5,865 bases of DNA from Caldisericota bacterium (GTDB lineage Bacteria > Caldisericota > Caldisericia > Cryosericales > Cryosericaceae). A program made the position numbers and the translations under genes. Shown here piece after piece: positions 1-5,865 of the stretch. The stretch spans positions 1-5,865 of the forward strand of contig JAPLGI010000015.1 in NCBI GenBank assembly GCA_026390245.1, written 5' to 3'. Under the pieces are notes generated by a model. The model was not told the DNA's origin, did not search any database, and was given only the letters and a program-made list of their open reading frames with translations. Numbering within the stretch: position 1 is the stretch's first letter; each line of letters opens with the position of its first letter.

Positions 1-699
1 TTCAAGTATAAGAACCGTACGGTCAACAACATCATCAACGACGGGTTTCCTGTGTCGGCCGCATTGGGGGTCGTGGCGGTGGTTCTCGCAGTCGTCATCG
101 GCATCCCGCTGGGCATCTGGGGTGCACTCAGACAGAACGGCTGGCAGGACAATTTCGTCATGTTCATTGCCCTTCTGGGGGTATCCGTCCCCAATTTCAT
201 CATGGCGGTGTTGCTCATGTTCATCTTCGCCCTTGGGCTGCATCTTGTGCCTGCTGCCGGGTGGGGCTCCATCAGGCAAATCATCCTTCCCGCTGTTACT
301 CTGGCAGGGTATCCGATAGCCTTCCTGGCACGTCTTGTACGGTCGTCCATGCTTGAGGTCTTGCGACAGGAGTACATCACGACAGCACGGGCAAAAGGAC
401 TCTCCGAGCGCCTCGTCATTTTCCGGCATGCACTTCGCAACATCCTCATACCGGTTGTCACGGTGTTGGGGCCGCTCATCGCGGCGGTATTCACAGGGAG
501 CTTCGTCGTCGAGAAGATTTTCGCCATTCCGGGCCTTGGCCGCTACTATGTCACCAGTATCAATGACCGTGACTACACGACCATCCTGGGCGTGACCATC
601 TTCTACAGCGCTTTGCTGGTGTTCATGAACTTCCTGGTCGACCTGACCTACGCATGGCTCGACCCGCGTATCCGGTACGTCGAAAGGAAGGTGTCCTGA
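1..699 (+). CDS. oppB: Peptide-type ABC importer permease OppB/DppB (5' end missing)
   Basis: Inner-membrane permease that pairs with OppC to form the channel of a PepT-family (oligopeptide/dipeptide/nickel) importer. The reading frame is open from base 1, so the first in-frame GTG (52) is internal and not the start. The 232 codons present lack about the first 80 residues of a usual 305-320 residue OppB. Visible are five hydrophobic segments (about residues 19-43, 52-78, 94-113, 148-174, 193-219 of the fragment). The EAA coupling loop lies at about residues 124-146 (E124, A129, G133), which contacts the ATPases. The family-typical C-terminal DPR motif follows the last segment. The stop overlaps the oppC start by one base (TGATG), indicating translational coupling. 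The substrate cannot be told from the permease; in some bacteria these transporters carry sugars or nickel. Family assignment is firm; the gene name is by position and similarity. Confidence 0.94.
   Translation, partial: FKYKNRTVNNIINDGFPVSAALGVVAVVLAVVIGIPLGIWGALRQNGWQDNFVMFIALLGVSVPNFIMAVLLMFIFALGLHLVPAAGWGSIRQIILPAVTLAGYPIAFLARLVRSSMLEVLRQEYITTARAKGLSERLVIFRHALRNILIPVVTVLGPLIAAVFTGSFVVEKIFAIPGLGRYYVTSINDRDYTTILGVTIFYSALLVFMNFLVDLTYAWLDPRIRYVERKVS
683..693 (+). promoter_or_regulatory. Ribosome binding site of oppC
   Basis: AAAGGAAGGTG lies inside the end of oppB, with its last core G seven bases before the ATG at 699. It decides the start. An in-frame ATG at 654 would add 15 residues encoded wholly within oppB and has no comparable site in front of it. 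Confidence 0.75.
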
Positions 700-1661
700 T
701 GGCCGCACAGACTGCCTGGGAATTCAAGGAAGGAGCTCTCCCTGAAGGAGGCAAATTCGAGCTTTCCCCACAGGGTTCTGGAGAATTGCAGCAGATTGCC
801 GGACGACCAACAACATACTGGAGCGATGCCATACGTCGGATTCGCCGCAACAGGCTGGCTGTCGTAGGGTTCTGGATCATTATCGCCCTGCTCTTCGTCG
901 CTGTTGTCGGACCAATGGTATCACCATACAGCTACGAAGATCAGGACTTGGAGAATACCTTCCAGTCCCCCACACTGCGACATCCCTTCGGAACGGATCA
1001 GCTGGGACGCGATCAGATGACACGTGTCATGTATGGCTCACGCATCTCGCTGGCCGTGGGCATCGTATGCGCGGCTCTCAACTTCCTCATCGGTGTGACC
1101 TACGGCGGAATTGCCGCCTACTTCGGAGGACGAGTCGACGACATCATGATGCGTATTGTTGACATCCTGTATGGCATACCGACGCTCATTATTGTTATCC
1201 TGCTGACCGTGCTGTTCAAGGACAAAGGGGTCAGCCCCCTTGTCAACGTATTCATCGCGATTGGGCTCACGTATTGGCTGCCAATGGCGCGCATCGTCCG
1301 CGGTGAGATCCTGTCGCTGAAGGAGCGTGAGTTTGCCCTGGCTGCAAAAACCATCGGCGCACCGAACAATCGCATCCTCTTCAGGCACCTGATCCCCAAT
1401 GCCATGGGTCCCATCATCGTCACCGTTACCCTGGAGATTCCATCTGCGATCTTCACCGAGGCTTTTCTCAGCTACATTGGACTGGGGGTCAGTGCACCGG
1501 TAGCCAGCTGGGGCGTTCTTGCGTCGGACGGTACGGAGGCCATCCGTTCATTCCCCTACCTGGTGCTGTTTCCGGCACTCGCTATCAGCCTCACGATGTT
1601 TGCCTTCAACTTCCTGGGCGACGGCCTGCGCGATGCGCTGGATCCACGCCTGAGGCAATAG
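699..1661 (+). CDS. oppC: Peptide-type ABC importer permease OppC/DppC
   Basis: Second inner-membrane permease of the importer, complete at 320 residues, a normal length for OppC. A polar N-terminal stretch of about 50 residues precedes the first membrane segment (about 53-74). Then comes the family-typical extracytoplasmic motif HPFGTDQLGRD (95-105). Further hydrophobic segments lie near 115-140, 157-173, 183-200, 237-258 and 285-306. The EAA loop that docks the ATPases is at about 211-234 (E211, A215, G220). The protein ends in DPRLRQ, as usual. The start at 699 is chosen for its ribosome binding site and its one-base overlap with the oppB stop. OppC closes the channel formed with OppB and works with the two ATPases encoded directly downstream. 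No broken motif or odd base composition is seen. Confidence 0.96.
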   Translation: MAAQTAWEFKEGALPEGGKFELSPQGSGELQQIAGRPTTYWSDAIRRIRRNRLAVVGFWIIIALLFVAVVGPMVSPYSYEDQDLENTFQSPTLRHPFGTDQLGRDQMTRVMYGSRISLAVGIVCAALNFLIGVTYGGIAAYFGGRVDDIMMRIVDILYGIPTLIIVILLTVLFKDKGVSPLVNVFIAIGLTYWLPMARIVRGEILSLKEREFALAAKTIGAPNNRILFRHLIPNAMGPIIVTVTLEIPSAIFTEAFLSYIGLGVSAPVASWGVLASDGTEAIRSFPYLVLFPALAISLTMFAFNFLGDGLRDALDPRLRQ

Positions 1662-1667
1662 GGGGTG
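1660..1667 (+). promoter_or_regulatory. Ribosome binding site of oppD
   Basis: AGGGGGTG overlaps the oppC stop codon (TAG 1659-1661) and sits a few bases before the ATG at 1672. It supports re-initiation by ribosomes finishing oppC. Confidence 0.6.
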
Positions 1668-1671
1668 CGCG

Positions 1672-2742
1672 ATGAATGAAGATAATGTTCTGATGCGCAT
1701 CCAGGGTCTGACGACCAATTTTCACACCTACGCGGGTGTTGTCCATGCTGTGGACGACCTGAGCCTGACGGTGCCCAAGGACTCTGTCGTTGGTATTGTG
1801 GGGGAGTCCGGTTCGGGCAAGTCCGTGACGATGATGTCCGTCATGCGCCTCATCCCTAGCCCTCCAGGCCGGATTGAGGGGGGAAACGTGTGGTTTGACG
1901 GTGCGGCACTGGGAATGCCGGACCGAACGGAGAAAGAGGGTCCCAACAAAGGGATGGTCGATCTGCTGGGTCTTCCTGCCGACGCGATGATGAAAGTGCG
2001 AGGTCGCCACATCGGCATGATCTTCCAGGATCCGATGGTTTCTCTCAACCCAGTGCTGACCATCGGTCTGCAGATGACCGAGTCCATGGTGGTGCACGGA
2101 CTTGCAACCAAGGAGGAGGCCTGGAAGAGGGCTGTCGACATGCTCGCCCTGGTCGGCATCCCCAACCCCGAAGAACGCATGCGTGACTATCCACACCAGT
2201 ACTCGGGAGGCATGCGCCAGCGCGTCATGATTGCAATGGCGCTTTCGTGCAGTCCGGAACTGGTTATTGCCGATGAACCGACGACATCGCTGGATGTCAC
2301 GGTTCAGGCGCAGATCCTGGAGTTGATGAAGGAGTTGAAGGCAAAACTCAAGTCCAGCATCATCATTATCAGTCATGACCTTTCCATCGTAGCCGGCATG
2401 GCCGACAAGGTTGTTGTCATGTATGCAGGACGAGTACTCGAAGAAGCAGACGTCTATGACCTTTACGAGAAGCCCGGGCATCCATATACCATGGGACTCA
2501 TGAAATCCGTTCCACGGCTCGATGCCGAAAACAGGGAACGACTGGTGCCAATTGAAGGGAGTCCCCCGGATCTTCTGTCACCTCCCGCCGGCTGCAAGTT
2601 CGCTCCACGATGCAAATACGCCATGAACATCTGCCGCGAGCAGGAGCCACCGCTTGTCATGGTTGGAGAAGGGCATCGTGCCAGGTGCTTCCTCCATCAT
2701 CCGGCCGCCCCGGCAGTTATTGGATTTGTGAAGGTGGACTGA
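1672..2742 (+). CDS. oppD: Peptide-type ABC importer ATPase OppD/DppD
   Basis: Cytoplasmic ATPase of the importer, 356 residues. All ABC motifs are present: Walker A GESGSGKS (44-51), Q-loop Gln119, signature YSGGMRQR (177-184, Tyr in place of the usual Leu/Phe), Walker B LVIADEP (197-203, catalytic Glu202), D-loop SLDV (206-209) and switch His235. The C-terminal oligopeptide-transporter domain carries Cys308, Cys314, Cys321 and Cys339. In structurally studied family members this cysteine set holds a [4Fe-4S] cluster; binding here is inferred. An extra stretch of roughly 18 residues (about 78-96) precedes the Q-loop when compared with B. subtilis OppD as I recall it. The start is set by the ribosome binding site overlapping the oppC stop. 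OppD should form a heterodimer with OppF. Confidence 0.96.
   Translation: MNEDNVLMRIQGLTTNFHTYAGVVHAVDDLSLTVPKDSVVGIVGESGSGKSVTMMSVMRLIPSPPGRIEGGNVWFDGAALGMPDRTEKEGPNKGMVDLLGLPADAMMKVRGRHIGMIFQDPMVSLNPVLTIGLQMTESMVVHGLATKEEAWKRAVDMLALVGIPNPEERMRDYPHQYSGGMRQRVMIAMALSCSPELVIADEPTTSLDVTVQAQILELMKELKAKLKSSIIIISHDLSIVAGMADKVVVMYAGRVLEEADVYDLYEKPGHPYTMGLMKSVPRLDAENRERLVPIEGSPPDLLSPPAGCKFAPRCKYAMNICREQEPPLVMVGEGHRARCFLHHPAAPAVIGFVKVD
2731..2737 (+). promoter_or_regulatory. Ribosome binding site of oppF
   Basis: AAGGTGG at the end of oppD ends seven bases before the ATG at 2745. It decides the start there over an in-frame ATG at 2610, which would overlap oppD by 133 bases and add 45 residues unlike any ABC ATPase N-terminus. 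Confidence 0.7.
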
Positions 2743-2744
2743 CG

Positions 2745-3719
2745 ATGGATACCATACTCAAGGTCGAGCATCTCAAGAAGTACTTCGCAGTCAATGTCGG
2801 CGGACCCTTCACGCGACAAATGGCCAGCCTGAAGGCTGTCGACGATGTTTCGTTCGACGTTGGTCGGGGAGAGACGGTGGGACTCGTCGGCGAGACGGGC
2901 TGCGGGAAGACGACGGTCGGCAGAACCATTGTGGGTCTGTACAAGCCGACTGCGGGCGCCATCACTTACTGTGACCAGAACCTGTGTGTCCTGACGAATG
3001 AAGCCATGCGCAAGGTTCGCAGCAAATTGCAGATGATCTTTCAGGACCCCTACGCGTCGCTGAATCCTCGCATGACTGTGGGCAACATCATTGGGGAACC
3101 GATGGACATCTTCAGTATCGGCACCTTGGCTGAGCGCCGGGAGCGCGTTCAGGAGTTGCTGCGGACAGTCGGCCTCAATCCGGAACATGCCAACAGGTTT
3201 CCGCATGAATTTTCCGGGGGACAGCGTCAGCGTATCGGCATAGCTCGAGCCCTGGCCATGAATCCGGAGTTCATCATTGCAGATGAACCGATCTCGGCCC
3301 TTGACGTCAGTATCCAGGCCCAGATTGTAAACATGCTCGAAGATCTGCAGCAGAACTTGGGGTTGACGTACTTATTCATCGCCCATGACCTCGCGATGGT
3401 CAAGCATATCAGTGATCGCGTGATTGTCCTGTATCTCGGCAAGGTCGTCGAGGTCGACGAAAGCAAGGATATCTACAGGCATCCATTGCATCCGTATACA
3501 AAAGCCCTGCTGTCGGCAGTACCCATTCCTGACCCGAGGATTGAGATGCAGCGCCAGCGTATTGTGCTCAAGGGGGACCTGCCAAGTCCAGTCAATCCAC
3601 CCAGCGGGTGCCACTTCCGGACACGGTGCCCCATTGCCCAACCGATCTGTGCTGAGCAGCAGCCGGAGCTGCGTGACATGGGCTCTGGTCACATGGTTTC
3701 CTGTCACTTTGTGAGCTAG
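2745..3719 (+). CDS. oppF: Peptide-type ABC importer ATPase OppF/DppF
   Basis: Second ATPase of the importer, 324 residues, a normal OppF length. Motifs in order: Walker A GETGCGKT (49-56), Q-loop Gln100 followed by DPYASLNPRM, signature FSGGQRQR (156-163), Walker B FIIADEP (176-182, catalytic Glu181), D-loop ALDV (185-188) and switch His214. The tail domain has Cys289, Cys295, Cys302 and Cys320 in the same arrangement as in OppD, so an Fe-S cluster is possible in both halves of the ATPase dimer. The polar stretch NVGGPFTRQ (17-25) between the first strand and the Walker A region is the place where OppF proteins usually carry such an insert. The gene starts two bases after oppD and is the last of the opp transcript; a strong hairpin follows the stop. 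Confidence 0.96.
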   Translation: MDTILKVEHLKKYFAVNVGGPFTRQMASLKAVDDVSFDVGRGETVGLVGETGCGKTTVGRTIVGLYKPTAGAITYCDQNLCVLTNEAMRKVRSKLQMIFQDPYASLNPRMTVGNIIGEPMDIFSIGTLAERRERVQELLRTVGLNPEHANRFPHEFSGGQRQRIGIARALAMNPEFIIADEPISALDVSIQAQIVNMLEDLQQNLGLTYLFIAHDLAMVKHISDRVIVLYLGKVVEVDESKDIYRHPLHPYTKALLSAVPIPDPRIEMQRQRIVLKGDLPSPVNPPSGCHFRTRCPIAQPICAEQQPELRDMGSGHMVSCHFVS

Positions 3720-3738
3720 GCTTCACTCTGGAAGTTCT

Positions 3739-3768
3739 CATGGGGCCGGCCGAAAGGCTGGCCCCATG
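3739..3768 (+). terminator. Hairpin after oppF, probable terminator or 3' stabiliser
   Basis: CATGGGGCCGGCC (3739-3751) and GGCTGGCCCCATG (3756-3768) pair over 13 positions, with one G-U pair and a GAAA tetraloop. It begins 20 bases after the oppF stop. The downstream bases TCTGTT are only weakly U-rich, so this is not a textbook intrinsic terminator. It may terminate partially, protect the 3' end of the opp messenger, or both. The helix itself is seen directly; the function is inferred from its place. Confidence 0.7.
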
Positions 3769-3800
3769 TCTGTTCCGGGTCCAGCCAGGGCTCGATGAGG

Positions 3801-3829
3801 TTGGAAAAACCGAAGAATCGGCGTATAAC
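3801..3829 (+). promoter_or_regulatory. Sigma70-type promoter for preTA
   Basis: TTGGAA (3801-3806, 4 of 6 consensus bases) is separated by exactly 17 bases from TATAAC (3824-3829, 5 of 6). The predicted start of transcription is near 3836, giving a leader of about 108 nt before preT. The position between the oppF hairpin and preT makes an independent promoter sensible. It was found by eye and has not been scored against background. Confidence 0.55.
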
Positions 3830-3833
3830 ACAA

Positions 3834-3854
3834 GAGAAGCAGTTTCTGAGAAGC
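3834..3854 (+). repeat. Direct repeat GAGAAGC at the predicted transcription start
   Basis: Two copies of GAGAAGC (3834-3840 and 3848-3854) start 14 bases apart, directly at and after the predicted start of transcription. This could be half of a regulator site, but seven-base repeats are short enough to arise by chance. Confidence 0.25.
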
Positions 3855-3883
3855 TGGTGGTTGCGCTTTCACGTTGTGGGAGG

Positions 3884-3918
3884 CTCTGCAGGCCGCAGTT
3901 GCAGAGGTTGATAACTGC
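3884..3918 (+). promoter_or_regulatory. Structured leader element before preT (hairpin or H-type pseudoknot)
   Basis: CTCTGCA (3884-3890) is perfectly complementary to TGCAGAG (3900-3906), leaving a nine-base loop. Five bases of that loop, GCAGT (3895-3899), are complementary to ACTGC (3914-3918). Both helices can form together as an H-type pseudoknot with connecting loops of 4, 0 and 7 nt. The element ends 15 bases before the preT ribosome binding site. It matches no riboswitch class I know. The complementarity is seen; a regulatory role is inference. The same stretch could instead be a DNA site, since TGCAG recurs three times (3887, 3900, 3916). Confidence 0.35.
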
Positions 3919-3933
3919 AGAATCATGGACCAT

Positions 3934-3940
3934 GGGAGGA
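3934..3940 (+). promoter_or_regulatory. Ribosome binding site of preT
   Basis: GGGAGGA lies three to four bases before the ATG at 3944, slightly close but strong. It favours this start over in-frame ATGs at 3932 and 3740, neither of which has a ribosome binding site and the latter of which lies inside the oppF hairpin. Confidence 0.65.
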
Positions 3941-3943
3941 ACG

Positions 3944-5209
3944 ATGGAAGAATCCGAGAAGACGTTGAGCCGACAGCAGGCGGCCATTGAAGCCGAGCGT
4001 TGTCTCTACTGTTACGATGCGCCATGTCAGGTGAAGTGCCCCGCGCATGTTCCTGTGCCTGAATTCATCCAGTCGATTCGAAGTGGAAACCTGCACGGAG
4101 CGCGGACCCTTCTGCAGGATGCCCATCCGTTCATCGAGACGTGTGGCCGCATCTGTCCCGAAGAGGCATTTTGTCAGTCAGTCTGCACGCGGTCGAAGAT
4201 TGACGGTCCCGTTCGCATTCGGGAACTTCATCGCTTCGTGACGGACTTGACCGACCCATCGGACCGCATGGAGCTGCCCCGGGCCGCCGAGGGCAGAGTC
4301 GCCATCGTTGGGGCTGGCCCTGCGGGACTAACCTGTGCTCGCGAGCTCAGGATCAGGGGATTCTCCTGTGACGTTTTCGAGGCTCGGCAAGCTGGAGGCG
4401 TGCCCTCTCAGGAAGTGTCGGCTCGTCGGTATCCGCACGAGGTCGAAGAGCGGGAAGTGCGTTTCCTGACGTCTTCATTTGTTGCGAATGTCCACGGAGA
4501 ACGCATGACTGATGTGAAGCATCTGACTGCTGACTATGACGCCGTTTTTGTCGCCACGGGACTGCCCTCAGAGGGCGAGATGAACGTCGAAGGCACACAG
4601 CTGGTTGGTGTGTATCATGCGCGCGAACTGCTGCGAAAAATGAAATCTGGCACAAGCAGTGGTGCAGGCAACCGCGTGGGAGTCATCGGCGGCGGGAACG
4701 TGGCGATCGAGGTAGCTTCCATGCTGCGTGAAGAAGACCCGACACGAGACGTCATCGTGGTCTATCGTCGTGGCATCAAGGAGCTGAAGGCATTCAAGAG
4801 GGAGATCGAAGAGGCTACAGCCCTTGGTGTGACCTACCAGTTCCTGGCAATTCCCGACAAGGTCGTTGGCGGTCACCATGTGGAGGGGCTGCAGGTCACT
4901 CAGGCACATCTGTGCGAAGAGGATGAATCCGGCCGTTGCAGGTTTGAACCTCTGCCGGGATCGAGCTTCATCATTCCGCTCGACACGGTCGTCGTCGCTA
5001 TCGGACAGCGGGTCGAGGAGGGCGTTTTCCCGGGTCTCGCCCGCAGCAACTCGGGACTCATCAGCGTTGGGGACAATATGCAGACCAGCATGCCCGGAGT
5101 CTATGCCGGTGGTGACGCCGTTCACGGTGCCCAGACTGTCGTGGAGGCAGTGCGTGACGGCAAGAGAGCGGCGGAGCAGATTGTGGCGTTTGTGGCAGGA
5201 GGGAAGTAA
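3944..5209 (+). CDS. preT: Dihydropyrimidine dehydrogenase subunit PreT-like (FAD, Fe-S)
   Basis: Cytoplasmic flavoprotein, 421 residues, close to the 412 of E. coli PreT, that takes hydride from NAD(P)H and passes electrons through Fe-S clusters to PreA. The N-terminal Fe-S domain has Cys20, Cys23, Cys28, Cys32 and Cys71, Cys77, Cys81, spaced like the ligands of the two N-terminal [4Fe-4S] clusters of mammalian DPD. The eighth ligand position, Gln in DPD, appears to be His96. Next come the FAD Rossmann motif GAGPAG (123-128), the NAD(P) motif GGGNVA (249-254) with YRR (274-276) after the second strand, and the closing FAD motif PGVYAGGD (384-391). GltD and NfnL share this fold, but the preA-like gene overlapping its stop by one base (TAATG) argues for PreT. 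It has its own promoter candidate and a structured leader. Confidence 0.88.
   Translation: MEESEKTLSRQQAAIEAERCLYCYDAPCQVKCPAHVPVPEFIQSIRSGNLHGARTLLQDAHPFIETCGRICPEEAFCQSVCTRSKIDGPVRIRELHRFVTDLTDPSDRMELPRAAEGRVAIVGAGPAGLTCARELRIRGFSCDVFEARQAGGVPSQEVSARRYPHEVEEREVRFLTSSFVANVHGERMTDVKHLTADYDAVFVATGLPSEGEMNVEGTQLVGVYHARELLRKMKSGTSSGAGNRVGVIGGGNVAIEVASMLREEDPTRDVIVVYRRGIKELKAFKREIEEATALGVTYQFLAIPDKVVGGHHVEGLQVTQAHLCEEDESGRCRFEPLPGSSFIIPLDTVVVAIGQRVEEGVFPGLARSNSGLISVGDNMQTSMPGVYAGGDAVHGAQTVVEAVRDGKRAAEQIVAFVAGGK
5197..5202 (+). promoter_or_regulatory. Ribosome binding site of preA
   Basis: A perfect AGGAGG lies inside the end of preT, six bases before the ATG at 5209, and fixes that start. With the TAATG overlap it implies coupled, probably equimolar, synthesis of the two subunits. 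Confidence 0.85.
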
Positions 5210-5865
5210 TGTATCGAGAACACGACCTCTCATATGACTTTCTGGGCTTGCATCTGGAAAACCCCTTCATTCTGTCGGCAGCACCGCCCACGGACGAACT
5301 GGACATCGCCGTCGACGGACTGAAGGCGGGATGGGCAGGTGTCGTGCTCAAGACGACGTCGATCGAGAGCAACCCCGTCAACCTGAAATACCCAATGATG
5401 TCGTCGTTTGGTACGGCCGCGCACAAGCTGTGGGGGCTCGGCAATATCGACCTCATTTCGCAATATCATATCGATGAGATTTGCGAGCGCGTTGTTGCAC
5501 TGAAGAGCATGTTCCCAACAAAGATGATCGCCGCGTCCATCATGGGATCGAAGAAGGAAGACTGGCAATCACTGGTGTGGCAACTCAAGAAGGCTGGTGT
5601 CGACCTTGTCGAGTGCAGTTTCAGCTGTCCCCAGGGGAGCATGGGTGAAGCCCCCGGGCGTATGCTGGCGCAAAGCGTCGAGGCGACCGAGAAGGTTGCG
5701 CGGTGGGTGAAGGAAGCTGCCGGTGATACCCCCGTTCTCATCAAGATCACTCCCCAGGTAACGGATATCGTCGAGATTGCCAGGGCACTGAAGCGCGCTG
5801 GCGTCGACGGTGTCACTGCAAGCAACTCGGTGCCTGCGCTGATTGGCGTCGATGTCGAGACACTC
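5209..5865 (+). CDS. preA: Dihydropyrimidine dehydrogenase subunit PreA-like (FMN), 3' end missing
   Basis: FMN-binding TIM-barrel subunit that reduces the 5,6 double bond of uracil or thymine in DPD-type enzymes. The frame stays open to the window end; 219 residues are present of about 410 in E. coli PreA. The C-terminal ferredoxin domain would lie outside. Opening motif ENPFILSAAPP (17-27) is typical of the dihydroorotate dehydrogenase/DPD family. Conserved positions, by hand alignment to mammalian DPD: FMN lysines Lys48 and Lys179, substrate-binding Asn79, Ser139 and Asn206, and catalytic Cys140 in FSCPQG. ASIMGS (109-114) and ITPQVTDI (180-187) also match the family. Differences: Ser137 for Asn668, Asp81 for Glu611, Ser207 for Thr737, Gln142 for His673. 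It is coupled to preT. Family is firm; the exact substrate is less so because of the pocket changes. Confidence 0.88.
   Translation, partial: MYREHDLSYDFLGLHLENPFILSAAPPTDELDIAVDGLKAGWAGVVLKTTSIESNPVNLKYPMMSSFGTAAHKLWGLGNIDLISQYHIDEICERVVALKSMFPTKMIAASIMGSKKEDWQSLVWQLKKAGVDLVECSFSCPQGSMGEAPGRMLAQSVEATEKVARWVKEAAGDTPVLIKITPQVTDIVEIARALKRAGVDGVTASNSVPALIGVDVETL

Noticed and set aside
654..698. Earlier oppC start at ATG 654
   Set aside because: It would add 15 residues that overlap oppB and lacks a ribosome binding site, while 699 has AAAGGAAGG and a TGATG coupling overlap.
1906..1990. Possible tandem duplication in OppD (ALGMPD near 79-84 against LLGLPA near 98-103)
   Set aside because: Only a few residues match, the offset is not constant, and the DNA of the two stretches is not similar.
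1606..2481. Antisense open frame of about 290 codons opposite oppD, and similar shorter ones opposite the other genes
   Set aside because: The translation is rich in His, Arg and Asp with no recognisable domain, and it lies opposite a fully conserved ATPase. Such frames are expected on the antisense strand of GC-rich genes.
3844..3852. Short palindrome TTCTGAGAA in the leader
   Set aside because: Four-base arms around one base are too short to distinguish from chance.
3740..3943. N-terminal extension of PreT by 68 residues from an in-frame ATG at 3740
   Set aside because: The added part begins inside the oppF hairpin, would be translated through the promoter and leader, resembles no PreT N-terminus, and has no ribosome binding site. 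The start at 3944 gives a normal length and a GGGAGGA site.
5665..5667. Apparent loss of a cysteine in the PreA active-site loop (Leu153 opposite Cys684 of mammalian DPD)
   Set aside because: The catalytic cysteine of DPD is the one in the SCP motif (Cys671), which is present here as Cys140. The other cysteine is not conserved in bacterial or plant members as I recall them.

Overview
The window is a stretch of bacterial chromosome with all genes on the + strand, tightly packed and moderately GC-rich (high fifties percent by eye). I cannot assign a lineage with confidence. The classical Shine-Dalgarno sites and the sigma70-like promoter say Bacteria. There is no sign of mobile DNA, phage, CRISPR, tRNA or rRNA.

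Region 1 (1-3719) is the last four genes of an oligopeptide/dipeptide-type (PepT family) ABC importer: oppB (5' end cut by the window), oppC, oppD and oppF. They are spaced by -1, +10 and +2 nt and are therefore almost certainly one transcript. The two permeases form the membrane channel and the two ATPases drive it. Both ATPases end in the four-cysteine tail typical of this family. The solute-binding protein that would fix the substrate is not in the window, so 'peptide' is the family default, not a proven substrate.

Region 2 (3720-3943, 224 nt) has no gene. In order it holds a strong GC hairpin with a GAAA loop just after oppF, a promoter-like pair TTGGAA-17 nt-TATAAC, a short direct repeat near the predicted transcription start, and a GC-rich element that can fold as a hairpin or an H-type pseudoknot upstream of the next ribosome binding site. 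This is a transcription-unit boundary with room for regulation.

Region 3 (3944-5865) is a translationally coupled pair resembling E. coli preT-preA: an FAD/Fe-S NAD(P)H-oxidising subunit and the start of an FMN-dependent, dihydroorotate-dehydrogenase-like subunit. Together such proteins form a two-subunit dihydropyrimidine dehydrogenase (uracil/thymine to the 5,6-dihydro form), which in mammals is one polypeptide. PreA is cut by the window end after 219 codons.

The core families are well known. The points worth a second look are residue-level departures in the PreT/PreA pair (a His where the family normally has a Gln or Glu Fe-S ligand; several altered substrate-pocket positions; an Arg-Arg pair suggesting NADPH rather than NADH) and the structured leader in front of preT. 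I see no clearly undescribed system.
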